Below, piece by piece: positions 20,229 to 30,708 of a stretch of DNA of 64,000 nt; position 1 is the first letter of the stretch, and every line of letters begins with the position of its first letter. The DNA lies in contig PBGP02000006.1 in the NCBI GenBank assembly GCA_002720095.2, positions 1 to 64,000 on the forward strand, in the 5' to 3' direction. Both the position numbers and the translations under genes were made by a program. Under the pieces are notes generated by a model, which worked only from the letters and a program-made list of their open reading frames with translations, was not told the origin of the DNA and ran no database searches. Origin of the DNA: Methanobacteriota archaeon. GTDB taxonomy: Archaea; Thermoplasmatota; Poseidoniia; Poseidoniales; Poseidoniaceae.

Positions 20229-20813
20229 CTATTCTTCTGCATTTTCGAACACATTACTCGAGAAGTCAATGACATTCTTAGTTTTTAAATCAGGGACAAT
20301 CTTTAATTTCGGATTTTTAAAATCTTGGTCTACAGAATTTCCATCTTGTAATCTATCTAATAAAAGTGCTAATGCTGCAACTTCACTATGTGGTTGGTTA
20401 CCCACAGATACATTATAATCTGCTATTCTATAGATTGTTGAGGGGACTTTTGCTCCACCCACAATAATTGCTAAAGGCCTATTTTTCGGGATTTTTTTGG
20501 ATATCTTCCGATGGTCTTCACCATACATTGTTAGATGAATCACTGTGCCCTTCTCACTACCTAATTCACCTGATTTAAATTTCTTAATCCATTTTATCGG
20601 TTCATCAATGTGGCTGGTTTGAAATTTACCTCCAAATGTTCTTGTTACTTGATTAATTGTTTCAAACATTTTATGATCTTTATCTCCCGAAACTAAAAAT
20701 TCGTCCGCACCTAAAGCTCTGGAAACTAGTCCTAAGTGCGTATTAATTCTAGGGTCTCTGCCGACTCGATATCCAATTCTCATTACTGTGATTGGGAAAG
20801 ATAATTCCGACAT
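20229..20813 (-). CDS. trm56: tRNA (cytidine(56)-2'-O)-methyltransferase
   Basis: 194 residues matching the archaea-specific SPOUT-class aTrm56 that methylates C56 in the T-loop. The opening MRIGYRVGRDPRINTHLGLV, the IHLTMYG segment and the knot region IIVGGAKVP...VGNQPHSEVAALA are diagnostic. Start ATG at 20813 overlaps the stop of the upstream membrane protein gene. Good marker of archaeal origin. Confidence 0.93.
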   Translation of the reverse strand: MSELSFPITVMRIGYRVGRDPRINTHLGLVSRALGADEFLVSGDKDHKMFETINQVTRTFGGKFQTSHIDEPIKWIKKFKSGELGSEKGTVIHLTMYGEDHRKISKKIPKNRPLAIIVGGAKVPSTIYRIADYNVSVGNQPHSEVAALALLLDRLQDGNSVDQDFKNPKLKIVPDLKTKNVIDFSSNVFENAEE

Positions 20814-21472
20814 TAAATCACGTCATGACTATGTTTAGTTTCTAAACCATCCTGATTTTCTATAGAATGAATATCGTCTTTAGAAATACTTGCTTCATGC
20901 ATCTCTAAAAATCTTTTTACCCATGAAAGTAAAAAAGCTTCCATCAGCATTTTTGATCCGATGTAGACACCAATTCCTATTATTGCCAACCTCAAGCACA
21001 ACCAAAGTACAGTTCCTATTTCTGCAGTAGTCTCATTGAATAAGTACATTCCCAGAGGCTCAATTATAAAATAAACAGAGATTAACAGTAAAAATCCTGC
21101 AATTGTTCCTGGACCAGGTCTTCCCAATTCTCTACTCATCATATTCAGAACAGAACCAACAAAAACTAAGAAAGGTAATCCAGCTGAAATCATTTCATAA
21201 TCAAGTTGAAGTATTAACTCAGGCTCATTAAAATTAGTTGATCCGAATTTAACGAATACTAACCACCAAAATAGTAAGAGTGAGCCAATTATAGTACCTG
21301 ACATAACTGCTCTTTTATGAATCATTTCATCGATAGTATGGCTGTCAGTGACGTCCATTCTTTCCAATATTGCATCTGCGAGTTGCCATGGATCAATACC
21401 CTTTTTTTCTGTAAAATCACTTTTTTCAGATATTAGTCCATCTACAGAATTCAGAGCCCTCTCTTCATCCAT
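20813..21472 (-). CDS. Four-helix membrane protein, unknown
   Basis: 219 residues: an acidic soluble N-terminus of about 55 residues, four hydrophobic segments (about 58-75, 93-110, 122-140, 152-178) and a charged soluble tail with a His-Ser-His end. I do not recognise a family. It shares a 1-base overlap with trm56 (TAATG) and is divergent from folP, so it is probably the first gene of a short operon with trm56. Confidence 0.65.
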   Translation of the reverse strand: MDEERALNSVDGLISEKSDFTEKKGIDPWQLADAILERMDVTDSHTIDEMIHKRAVMSGTIIGSLLLFWWLVFVKFGSTNFNEPELILQLDYEMISAGLPFLVFVGSVLNMMSRELGRPGPGTIAGFLLLISVYFIIEPLGMYLFNETTAEIGTVLWLCLRLAIIGIGVYIGSKMLMEAFLLSWVKRFLEMHEASISKDDIHSIENQDGLETKHSHDVI

Positions 21473-21526
21473 TATACCACGGTAGTTTTGCTAACTGATA
21501 AAGACTCGCAAGCCTAGGCCTACAAC

Positions 21527-22399
21527 ATGGCGAGTTCTAGACCTTCTGGAAACCACCGGCCCTCTATTGGTGAATTTGCTTCGCTAATAAGAAAAGATGA
21601 TGCATTTGGGCCTAAAATTATGGGTATTGTCAATGTTACTCCAGACTCATTTTATGCCAATTCTAGATCAGATTTTGATCAAGCTGTAAAGAAATCATTA
21701 GATATGTGGAATTTGGGTGCTGAATGGGTTGATGTTGGAGGAGAATCTACCAGGCCTGGTTCTGATGAGGTATCAATTGATGAAGAACTGAGCAGAGTAA
21801 TTCCTGTAATTAAAGAGTTAAAAAAAATTAGACCAGATGGTTTAATTTCTATAGACACAAAAAAGTTTGAGGTTGCAAAAAAAGCAATTGATGCTGGCGC
21901 AATGATGATTAATGATGTTTCGGGACTAAGAAATGATGAAATGTTTGAATTGGTTTTATCAGAAAAATTACCTGTATGTATCATGCACATGCAAAATATG
22001 CCTTCTGACATGCAAAATAAACCAAAGTATGATGATTGTTTAAGGGAAGTGAAAGAAATTTTAACTAATAAAGCAAATGAACTAATTAACAGAGGTTTTC
22101 CTGAAGAACTGATTATTTTAGATCCTGGCATTGGATTTGGAAAATTGAAAAAACACAATTTAGAACTATTAAGAGGTAATAAATTTCTTAGCTCTGGAAA
22201 ATTTAGTATTTTAAATGGAGTAAGTAGAAAATCCATAATAGGTGAACTAACTAAAAATAAGGATGCTAATCAGCGCTTAGCTGGTACATTAGCAGCTTCA
22301 GCTTATGGTCAAATGAACGAAGTTGATATTTTAAGAGTCCATGACGTAAAAGAACATGTAGATTTAAGGAATGTTTTATCAGCATTAATTAACAAATGA
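21527..22399 (+). CDS. folP: Dihydropteroate synthase
   Basis: 290 residues. The family signatures IMGIVNVTPDSF and GGESTRPGSDEV are near residues 31 and 75, and the pterin-site Asp, Asn and Arg blocks (SIDTKKFEV, INDVSGL, LDPGIGFGK) follow in order. It joins a pterin pyrophosphate to p-aminobenzoate or a related acceptor in folate or methanopterin-type coenzyme synthesis. The following TraB gene lies 10 bases on. Confidence 0.93.
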   Translation: MASSRPSGNHRPSIGEFASLIRKDDAFGPKIMGIVNVTPDSFYANSRSDFDQAVKKSLDMWNLGAEWVDVGGESTRPGSDEVSIDEELSRVIPVIKELKKIRPDGLISIDTKKFEVAKKAIDAGAMMINDVSGLRNDEMFELVLSEKLPVCIMHMQNMPSDMQNKPKYDDCLREVKEILTNKANELINRGFPEELIILDPGIGFGKLKKHNLELLRGNKFLSSGKFSILNGVSRKSIIGELTKNKDANQRLAGTLAASAYGQMNEVDILRVHDVKEHVDLRNVLSALINK

Positions 22400-22409
22400 T
22401 GGTGTAAAA

Positions 22410-23579
22410 ATGAGTGAAAATAATCTTGTAATTTCTATAGAAGATTCTATTAGGTTGGTGGGGACTGCGCATGTTAGTAAAGAATCAGTTGATTTAGTTA
22501 GAGAACAAATTGAGTCTTGGGATCCAGACTTTGTTGCAGTTGAATTATGTGAAAGTAGATATAATGCAATATTAGAAAATCGTCGTTTAGATAAGGAAAG
22601 TTTATTGAAGGTGATTAAAGAAGGTAAAGCACCCTTAGTTCTGACTCAGAGTCTCTTAGCTGCAGAGCAAAGAAGACTTGGACTTAGTGAAGACTTACAG
22701 CCAGGTGCAGAATTAATTGAAGCAGTTAATGTCGCTAAACAAAGTAACAAAAAAGTTATCCTAATTGACAGAGATATTCAAACAACTCTGAGAAGAGCAT
22801 GGAAGAGAATGAAATTAAGAGAAAAATTTGGATTATTATGGTCTCTAGTAGGTGAAAATGATTCTGATGAAGATGAATTCGATATCAATGAAATTTTGAG
22901 AAATAAAGATTTAATGACCTTAATGATGGATGAACTGAAACAGGTTGCTCCTGGGGCAGGGACTGTTTTAGTTGATGAACGTGATGAGTTTCTTGCACAT
23001 AAAATTTTACAATATAGTTCCGATGGTAAAATATTAGCGGTTATTGGAGCTGGGCATCTTGACGGAGTAACTAAACACTTACATAACTTAAATGAGCCAA
23101 ACTCATTAAAATTAGAACATCTTTCGGAATTACCCAAGAAAAAAATATATCAAAAAATTATTCCATGGGTAATTCCATTAGTTTTATTCGGATTTATCAT
23201 TAAATCAGGTTTGGAAAAGGATTTTAACGAATTAGCAGGGATATTAACTACTTGGGCAATTGCTAATTCCTTAAGTGCAGCAATAGCTGTAGTTTTAGCT
23301 CGAGGACACATACTTTCGGTAATTACTGCAGCAATTGCTTCTCCGATTACTTCCTTAAATCCGTTTTTAGCAGCGGGTTGGTTTGCAGGGTATGTTCAAT
23401 TAAAAGTCGATGAACCTACGACTGAAGATTTGACTAATTTTCTAAAACTTGAAGACTGGAAGTCTTATTGGACTAATCCTGCAGGAAAGGTATTGCTTGT
23501 TACTGCATTAGGGAATTTAGGTAGTATGTCTGGAGCTTGGATTGCAGCCTCAATCATAGGTATCTTCGGTGCGATTTAA
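22410..23579 (+). CDS. TraB/PrgY-family membrane protein
   Basis: 389 residues. The N-terminal domain has VGTAHVSKESV and FVAVELCESRY, the two conserved blocks of TraB/GumN-like proteins, with VIGAGHLDGV closing the domain at about 215. The C-terminal third has four hydrophobic segments. Members are suspected peptidases or peptide-binding regulators; bacterial TraB/PrgY lowers pheromone levels. GGTGTA lies three bases before the ATG, which supports expression from the folP message. Confidence 0.85.
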   Translation: MSENNLVISIEDSIRLVGTAHVSKESVDLVREQIESWDPDFVAVELCESRYNAILENRRLDKESLLKVIKEGKAPLVLTQSLLAAEQRRLGLSEDLQPGAELIEAVNVAKQSNKKVILIDRDIQTTLRRAWKRMKLREKFGLLWSLVGENDSDEDEFDINEILRNKDLMTLMMDELKQVAPGAGTVLVDERDEFLAHKILQYSSDGKILAVIGAGHLDGVTKHLHNLNEPNSLKLEHLSELPKKKIYQKIIPWVIPLVLFGFIIKSGLEKDFNELAGILTTWAIANSLSAAIAVVLARGHILSVITAAIASPITSLNPFLAAGWFAGYVQLKVDEPTTEDLTNFLKLEDWKSYWTNPAGKVLLVTALGNLGSMSGAWIAASIIGIFGAI

Positions 23580-23627
23580 ATTTTAAATTTTGCTTAAACT
23601 CATATGTTAGTCCTTATTCGGTGAAAC

Positions 23628-24863
23628 ATGGACGATGCAGATGTAGTAATTATTGGCGGTGCGAGAACACCTTTTTGTGAGTGGAGTGGAGGCAAACGTG
23701 GCGATGGTGGAATTGGAGGTAGGCTATCTACAATTTCGGCTGAAGAATTAGGTTCAATTGCAATCAAAGGTGCATTGGAAAAAACTAGAACTGATCCCAA
23801 ATCAATTGATCATGTAATCATGGGGCATGCACTTCAAACATCAGGACAAGCTATTTTTGGTGCCAGACATGCAGGATTGAATGCAGGAATTCCTCAAGAA
23901 GTTCCAATGCTAACGTTAAACAGACTTTGCGGTAGTGGTGCCCAATCTATCGTAACGGGTTCTCAACTAATAATGTTGGATGAAGCAGAAGTTGTAGTAG
24001 CTGGTGGAATGGAAAATTTGAGTCAGGCTCCTCATGTATTAAGAAATCAAAGAGATAAATACAAATTAGGGCGGCCTCCAAAATCTGGTACAGTAATTGA
24101 ACATGATATGGAAGATTACTTATTCACAAACCTTATTGATAGTACATGCAATTCATTCATGGCACAGACAAGCGACGAGTTGTGTAAAAGAGTCGGTGTT
24201 ACTCGTGAAGAAGCAGATATATTTGCAGCATTAAGTCATAAAAGGACCGAAGCAAGCGTTGACAGTGAATTATTTTCAAAAGAAATAGTTGCAGTAGAAA
24301 CTGAGAATGGAATTGTGGACTTCACTCATGAAGATCATTTTGTCAGAAATACAAGTCAAGACACATTATCAGAATTAAGAACACATTTTGGACCACAATC
24401 ATTGGTTACAGCTGGCAATGCATCTGGAGTTGTTGATGGAGCTGCAGCTATCATATTGAAATCTGGTAAAAGAGCTAAATTAGATGGAGATATACCTTTG
24501 GCAAGAATAGTTTCATGGGGAATTGTTGGATTAGAGCCTGCAATAATGGCTTATGGGCCTGTTCCGAGTAGTCTCAAGGCTTTAAAAAATGCAGACTTAA
24601 GAATTGAAGACATTGATAGATGGGAGATAAATGAAGCATTTTCAGGTCAGGCAGTTGCCTGTATCAAAGAACTTGGAATAGACATCGAGAAAGTAAATGT
24701 TAATGGGGGTGCTGTAGGACTTGGTCATCCATTAGCTGCGACTGGTACGAGATTAGTTCTAACTTTAGCTCACGAACTAAAAAGATGCAATGGTAGGTAT
24801 GGCGTAGCAACTGCATGTATTGGTGGAGGCCAAGGTATTGCAGTGATAATTGAAGCGATTTAG
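23628..24863 (+). CDS. Acetyl-CoA acetyltransferase (thiolase)
   Basis: 411 residues. The acyl-carrying Cys101 is in NRLCGSGAQS, the His block in GGAVGLGHPLAATG and the second Cys in ATACIGGGQG, so all thiolase active-site elements are present. It either cleaves 3-ketoacyl-CoA in beta-oxidation and isoleucine breakdown or condenses acetyl-CoA for the mevalonate route. No HMG-CoA synthase is adjacent, so the catabolic role is at least as likely. Its strand is shared with the next membrane protein and the pilin gene. Confidence 0.92.
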   Translation: MDDADVVIIGGARTPFCEWSGGKRGDGGIGGRLSTISAEELGSIAIKGALEKTRTDPKSIDHVIMGHALQTSGQAIFGARHAGLNAGIPQEVPMLTLNRLCGSGAQSIVTGSQLIMLDEAEVVVAGGMENLSQAPHVLRNQRDKYKLGRPPKSGTVIEHDMEDYLFTNLIDSTCNSFMAQTSDELCKRVGVTREEADIFAALSHKRTEASVDSELFSKEIVAVETENGIVDFTHEDHFVRNTSQDTLSELRTHFGPQSLVTAGNASGVVDGAAAIILKSGKRAKLDGDIPLARIVSWGIVGLEPAIMAYGPVPSSLKALKNADLRIEDIDRWEINEAFSGQAVACIKELGIDIEKVNVNGGAVGLGHPLAATGTRLVLTLAHELKRCNGRYGVATACIGGGQGIAVIIEAI

Positions 24864-24887
24864 TTTTAACTTAAGAAGTTGGTTTAA

Positions 24888-25580
24888 TTGAATAAAAAAC
24901 CTATTTTTCCATTAGTAATTCCAATTTGTGATATTAACGGTAAAATTTTAACACCTTACAAGTTGGTAAAGTCACGTTCATTTTGCTTTTTTTATTTATT
25001 GGTGGTTTGTCTGATTTGGCAATATCTAGGTTTCGGACATTGGGGGGGGAAAAGTTGTGTTACACTAATAGAACAATTGTCATGTACAAGTTCAATTTGG
25101 CCCAAAAAGCTAATTTCTGCTCCTCATGAATATTTATTATCATTCTTTACATCACCATTCTTCCATAACGATTTGCCTCATTTAAAATTAGTGTTGTTTG
25201 GATTTTTGATTTTTGGCCAGTCATTCGAGGCTAGGACTGATTTCAGATCAACAATCATTATTTTCTTTTCCTCAATTACATTAACTTGCATAGTCATGGG
25301 TTTATTCATGAATCTTGGTAATTTTATTTTCCCTAATTCAGAATTTTTCCTAGGTGCACTAAATAGAAGTTTCATGGGTGGTTCTGTAGGGATGTTTGGA
25401 TTACTTGGAGCTTTGTCAAATTTCTCTAGGTTTAAATTTTTAATTCCTTCCATAGTTATAATTTTTGAGATTTGGAATAGATTTGTTAATGGTATGAATC
25501 TTTATATTTCTGTAGGCCATCTTACAAGTTTTGTTTTTGGTTTCATAGTTTGGAATTATTTGTCCTCACAGCAAGATTAA
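24888..25580 (+). CDS. Rhomboid-like membrane protein
   Basis: 230 residues with about six hydrophobic segments. The membrane segment MGGSVGMFGLLGA carries a G-x-S block like the rhomboid serine motif (GxSG), although the residue after Ser is Val rather than Gly, and VGHLTSFVFGF holds a His at the place of the catalytic His. HNDLPHLKLVLFG resembles the early H-x-x-x-x-H motif. It may be an intramembrane serine protease or an inactive relative. It starts with TTG at 24888 and ends 25 bases before the ubiquitin-pilin gene. Confidence 0.65.
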   Translation: MNKKPIFPLVIPICDINGKILTPYKLVKSRSFCFFYLLVVCLIWQYLGFGHWGGKSCVTLIEQLSCTSSIWPKKLISAPHEYLLSFFTSPFFHNDLPHLKLVLFGFLIFGQSFEARTDFRSTIIIFFSSITLTCIVMGLFMNLGNFIFPNSEFFLGALNRSFMGGSVGMFGLLGALSNFSRFKFLIPSIVIIFEIWNRFVNGMNLYISVGHLTSFVFGFIVWNYLSSQQD

Positions 25581-25584
25581 CTAG

Positions 25585-27011
<1,427 letters not shown>

Positions 27012-28445
27012 TCATGAAATATGAATAGCATGTCCTAATGTAGACAAAACAGATTCATGAAACGATTCTGACATGGTTGGATGTGCATGGATTGTTCCAG
27101 CAATATCCTCCAGAAGAGCGCCCATTTCCAATGCTAACGAGAATTCACCAGAAAGTTCACTAATTGAACTTCCCACTGCTTGAATACCGATAATTTGATG
27201 ATTGTCTTCTCTGGCCAAAACTCTTACAAAACCACCCGACTTCTCAGCTTCCATGGTTAAAGCTCTTCCATTTGCAGCAAGCGGGAATTTACCAGTAAGT
27301 AGTTTAGTTTCCAGTTTTACACAATATTCTTTTGCTTCTTTGGGGGACATTCCCACGGAAACAATTTCTGGCTCTGTAAATACAATTGCTGGAACAGAAA
27401 CAGGATCATATTCTCGAATTCTTCCAGAAATAATTTCTGCTACCATTTCACCTTGATATGAAGCGACATGAGCCAGCATTTCTCCACTATCTGTGATATC
27501 TCCGATAGCCCAAACGTTTCTCATATTCGTTGAACATTTATTATCTACGATAACAAATCCCTGTTGATTTAGCTTTACTCCCATTTTTTCTATTCCAAAA
27601 TCGTTGGTACGTGGTTTTCTTCCTACTGTTATCAGTACTTTATCTGCTTCAATGGAGTTTAAATCACCTTTTGAATCAGTAAAACTAATTCTGACTCCAT
27701 CTTCAATATCTTCCACATTTTTTGCAAAAGAGTTTGTATTTACTTTAATTTTATTTTTCTTGAGATAAAGTTCCACAGGTCTCCGTAATTCTTTGTCAAA
27801 TACTGGAAGTATGCTATCAGTAGCTTCGATAATAGTCACTTTCGAACCCAGTAGTCTATATGCTACTCCTAACTCTAAACCGATATAACCACCTCCAACA
27901 ACTACAAGATGTTTGGGTAATGTATCCAAATTAAGGGCTTCTCTGCTAGAGATAACATTATGTCCAAAAGGCATGAATGGAAGTTCCACAGGAATGGAAC
28001 CATTTGCTAAAATCACATGCTCTGCTTCTATTCTTATTTCTTCGGTTGAGTTTTTAACAATACAAGTTTTCGCATCAATGAAGTTAGCCCACCCATTAAT
28101 CAGACTCACTTTTGCGGATTTTAGTAATCCCTCCACCCCCTTATTTAATTTTTCTACTATGTCTTCTTTCCAACTTATTAAATCGACTAAATTTAATTCC
28201 GCAGGTTTGGGTAATGAGATCCCCATGTGGCCACCTTTTTGATAATGTTTGGATAAAGAATGAAATTTATGTGCTGCATGAATAATTGCCTTTGAAGGAA
28301 TACAACCTCTGATAAGACAGGTTCCGCCAGCTTTTTCTCCTTCAACGATAATCGTATCCATGCCAAGTTGTCCAGAACGAATCGCAGCTACATAACCTCC
28401 AGGTCCTGCACCAATAACTAATACCTTACATCTCTTTACTTTCAT
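27012..28445 (-). CDS. lpd: Dihydrolipoyl dehydrogenase (E3)
   Basis: 477 residues. FAD-binding GAGPGGYVAAI at the N-terminus, the redox-active disulfide in GGTCLIRGCIPSKA, the NAD-binding VVGGGYIGLELG near 180 and the C-terminal HAHPTMSE with the catalytic His-Glu pair are all present. It re-oxidises the lipoyl arms of the E2 encoded just upstream. AGGTGGT stands three bases before the ATG at 28445. Confidence 0.96.
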   Translation of the reverse strand: MKVKRCKVLVIGAGPGGYVAAIRSGQLGMDTIIVEGEKAGGTCLIRGCIPSKAIIHAAHKFHSLSKHYQKGGHMGISLPKPAELNLVDLISWKEDIVEKLNKGVEGLLKSAKVSLINGWANFIDAKTCIVKNSTEEIRIEAEHVILANGSIPVELPFMPFGHNVISSREALNLDTLPKHLVVVGGGYIGLELGVAYRLLGSKVTIIEATDSILPVFDKELRRPVELYLKKNKIKVNTNSFAKNVEDIEDGVRISFTDSKGDLNSIEADKVLITVGRKPRTNDFGIEKMGVKLNQQGFVIVDNKCSTNMRNVWAIGDITDSGEMLAHVASYQGEMVAEIISGRIREYDPVSVPAIVFTEPEIVSVGMSPKEAKEYCVKLETKLLTGKFPLAANGRALTMEAEKSGGFVRVLAREDNHQIIGIQAVGSSISELSGEFSLALEMGALLEDIAGTIHAHPTMSESFHESVLSTLGHAIHIS

Positions 28446-28454
28446 CAAACCACC

Positions 28455-29690
28455 TTACATGAAAATTGTAGCTGGGTTCTCTAAAAATGATTTCAGAGTT
28501 TGTATCAACATTGCGCCATCCCATCCGTCAATAATCCTATGATCCCAACTAGAACTTAGTCTCATAATTTTTCTAATTTCTATCCTTCCGTTAATTACAA
28601 CAGGTGTATCTTTTGCATTGTGAACTCCGAGAATCCCAACTTCGGGGTGATTAATAATTGGTGTTGCTCCTAAACCTCCCATTTTACCTAGACTTGTAAT
28701 TGTGAATGTAGAGCCTTGTAAATCATTTACACTAGCTGTTCCATCTCTTGCAGCAGAAGAAACTCTAATCATTTCACTGGCAGATTGCCAAATATCTTGC
28801 GCTTCGACATTCTTTACAACAGGCACAAATAATCCTTTATCAGTTTGTGTCGCTATACCTAAATTAATAGCCTCGAATTGTAGAACTTTACCTTCTTCAT
28901 CTAGATAATGTGCATTGCAATTTGGGTGTTTCATAAGTGACCTTACTAATGCTTGCATGATGAATGGTAAGTATGTTAATTTAGGTTGAGTTTCGTCTCG
29001 GTTCTTGTTCAGGTATATCCTTAATTCATCTAGGTTGGTCACATCTACTTCTTCAAAATATGAAAAATGTGCAATTGTTGAATAAGATTTACTCATTTGT
29101 TCAGCAATCTTCCGTCTCAATCCAATTACAGGAATTTCCTTAATTCCATTAAGTGCTATCTTCTTGGGTCCTCCAGCTGTTACAGGAGCTCCAGCTTCCT
29201 TCCATGTTTCTAAATCATTGTGTGTTATTCTTCCACCAGGGCCGCTACCCTGTAATGAATTTAGGTCGATACCTTTTTCTCTGGCTTTTTTACGAACAGC
29301 AGGACTTGCCATTACTCTTTCACCAGTCTTTCTCAAATGGGTACTTGATTTTACCGAAACAGGTTTGTTTTCTTCTTTAGTTTCCTCGTTGATTATTTCT
29401 GTAATTTTGTCTTCAGTATCATCTTCAATATCTTCGTTCGAGGGAACACCTTCTACTTCAAAGATAATACAAACTTGCCCGACCTTTAACATTTCACCTG
29501 CTTTTCCTTGTATTGATTTAATCTCACCATCAGTTGGACTTGGAATAGTTACTGTTGCTTTATCTGTCATCACGTCCAGAATCGGATCATCTTCTTTTAC
29601 CACGTCCCCGACATTAACATGCCAAGATACTATTTCACCTTCTACTACACCTTCTCCTATGTCTGGCAATCTAAATTCAATTTCTCCCAT
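28455..29690 (-). CDS. bkdB: Dihydrolipoyl acyltransferase (E2) of branched-chain 2-oxoacid dehydrogenase
   Basis: 411 residues: one lipoyl domain (1-78, lipoyl Lys44 in DVMTDKATVTI), a linker, a peripheral-subunit-binding domain (about 128-165, ASPAVRKKAREKGIDL) and the acyltransferase core with SSWDHRIIDGWDGA near the C-terminus. It carries the acyl group from E1 to CoA. The GGAGGAAT Shine-Dalgarno lies ahead of the ATG. Context with a BCKDH-type E1 points to branched-chain substrates, though pyruvate cannot be fully excluded. Confidence 0.93.
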   Translation of the reverse strand: MGEIEFRLPDIGEGVVEGEIVSWHVNVGDVVKEDDPILDVMTDKATVTIPSPTDGEIKSIQGKAGEMLKVGQVCIIFEVEGVPSNEDIEDDTEDKITEIINEETKEENKPVSVKSSTHLRKTGERVMASPAVRKKAREKGIDLNSLQGSGPGGRITHNDLETWKEAGAPVTAGGPKKIALNGIKEIPVIGLRRKIAEQMSKSYSTIAHFSYFEEVDVTNLDELRIYLNKNRDETQPKLTYLPFIMQALVRSLMKHPNCNAHYLDEEGKVLQFEAINLGIATQTDKGLFVPVVKNVEAQDIWQSASEMIRVSSAARDGTASVNDLQGSTFTITSLGKMGGLGATPIINHPEVGILGVHNAKDTPVVINGRIEIRKIMRLSSSWDHRIIDGWDGAMLIQTLKSFLENPATIFM

Positions 29691-29693
29691 GTA

Positions 29694-30704
29694 TTATTCC
29701 TCCTTTGTTTTCTTTATTGCTGTTGCTATTCTGTTCGGACTCGGTAGATAATCCCACTCAGTTGAGTGTGGAAATGGAGTATCCCACCCTGCGACCCTGA
29801 TAATTGGGGATTCTAAAGAATAAAAGCATTTTTCTAATATTGTGGCGGATAATTCAGCGCCAAAACCACTTGTTTTTGGAGCTTCATGGACTATTACACA
29901 ACGTCCAGTTTTGTTAACTGACTTAATAATTGCATCTCTGTCAAATGGGATTAATGTTTGAAGGTCAATTAAATCACATGATATTCCTGATTTCTTTATT
30001 CCTTCTTCGGCAACGTGTACCATTGCTCCCCAAGCTATTACTGTACATTCATCTCCATGCTGCAAGATTTCAGCTTTACCTAAATCAATTTTGTAATAAT
30101 CCTCAGGAACTTCTGATTTGGGATGTCCTTTCCAGGTTGGTACATTGTGAGGATCTCCGTAAAATGGCCCTCTGTAACATCTCTTTGGTTCAAAGAAAAT
30201 TACTGGATCGTTAGATTCAACAGCAGCGGTAAGAAGACCTTTAGCATTATTCGGGTTAGAGCAATAAACTACTTGTAATCCTGGAGTATGCGTAAATTGA
30301 GCTTCAGGAGATTGAGAATGATGGTTTCCTCCTTTAATTCCCCCTCCTGCTGGCGTCCTGAATGTGATTGGTGTTGAGAATTCCCCACCACTTCTATACC
30401 TAATTTTCGCGATCTCATTTACGATTTGGTCGTAAGCGGGGAAAATATAATCTGCAAATTGAATTTCAACAACTGGTCTCAATCCATTAATACCCATTCC
30501 GAAAGCAGCTGCGGCAATTCCTCCCTCTGCCAAAGGTGAGTCAAATACTCTATGCGAGCCATATTTCTGCTGTAATTTGTCTGTTACTCTGAATACACCT
30601 CCAAAAAAACCAACGTCTTCTCCAAAAATTATCACACTATCGTCATTTTTTAATTGAATGTCCAAGGCAGAGTTCAAAGCTTGAATCATATTCATTTCAA
30701 CCAT
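29694..30704 (-). CDS. bkdA2: 2-oxoacid dehydrogenase E1 beta subunit (branched-chain type)
   Basis: 336 residues. FGEDVGFFGGVFRVTDKL opens the transketolase-like domain and FFEPKRCYRGPFYGDP resembles the branched-chain enzyme's beta subunit. It forms a heterotetramer with the alpha subunit encoded 4 bases upstream. AGTGAT lies three bases before the ATG. Confidence 0.93.
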   Translation of the reverse strand: MVEMNMIQALNSALDIQLKNDDSVIIFGEDVGFFGGVFRVTDKLQQKYGSHRVFDSPLAEGGIAAAAFGMGINGLRPVVEIQFADYIFPAYDQIVNEIAKIRYRSGGEFSTPITFRTPAGGGIKGGNHHSQSPEAQFTHTPGLQVVYCSNPNNAKGLLTAAVESNDPVIFFEPKRCYRGPFYGDPHNVPTWKGHPKSEVPEDYYKIDLGKAEILQHGDECTVIAWGAMVHVAEEGIKKSGISCDLIDLQTLIPFDRDAIIKSVNKTGRCVIVHEAPKTSGFGAELSATILEKCFYSLESPIIRVAGWDTPFPHSTEWDYLPSPNRIATAIKKTKEE

Positions 30705-30708
30705 ATTA

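Noticed and set aside
21679-22236. Minus-strand frame of 185 codons
   Set aside because: Antisense to folP, with low-complexity Ser/Phe-rich translation.
29164-29751. Plus-strand frame of 195 codons
   Set aside because: Antisense to the E2 gene; Ser/Pro-rich shadow translation.
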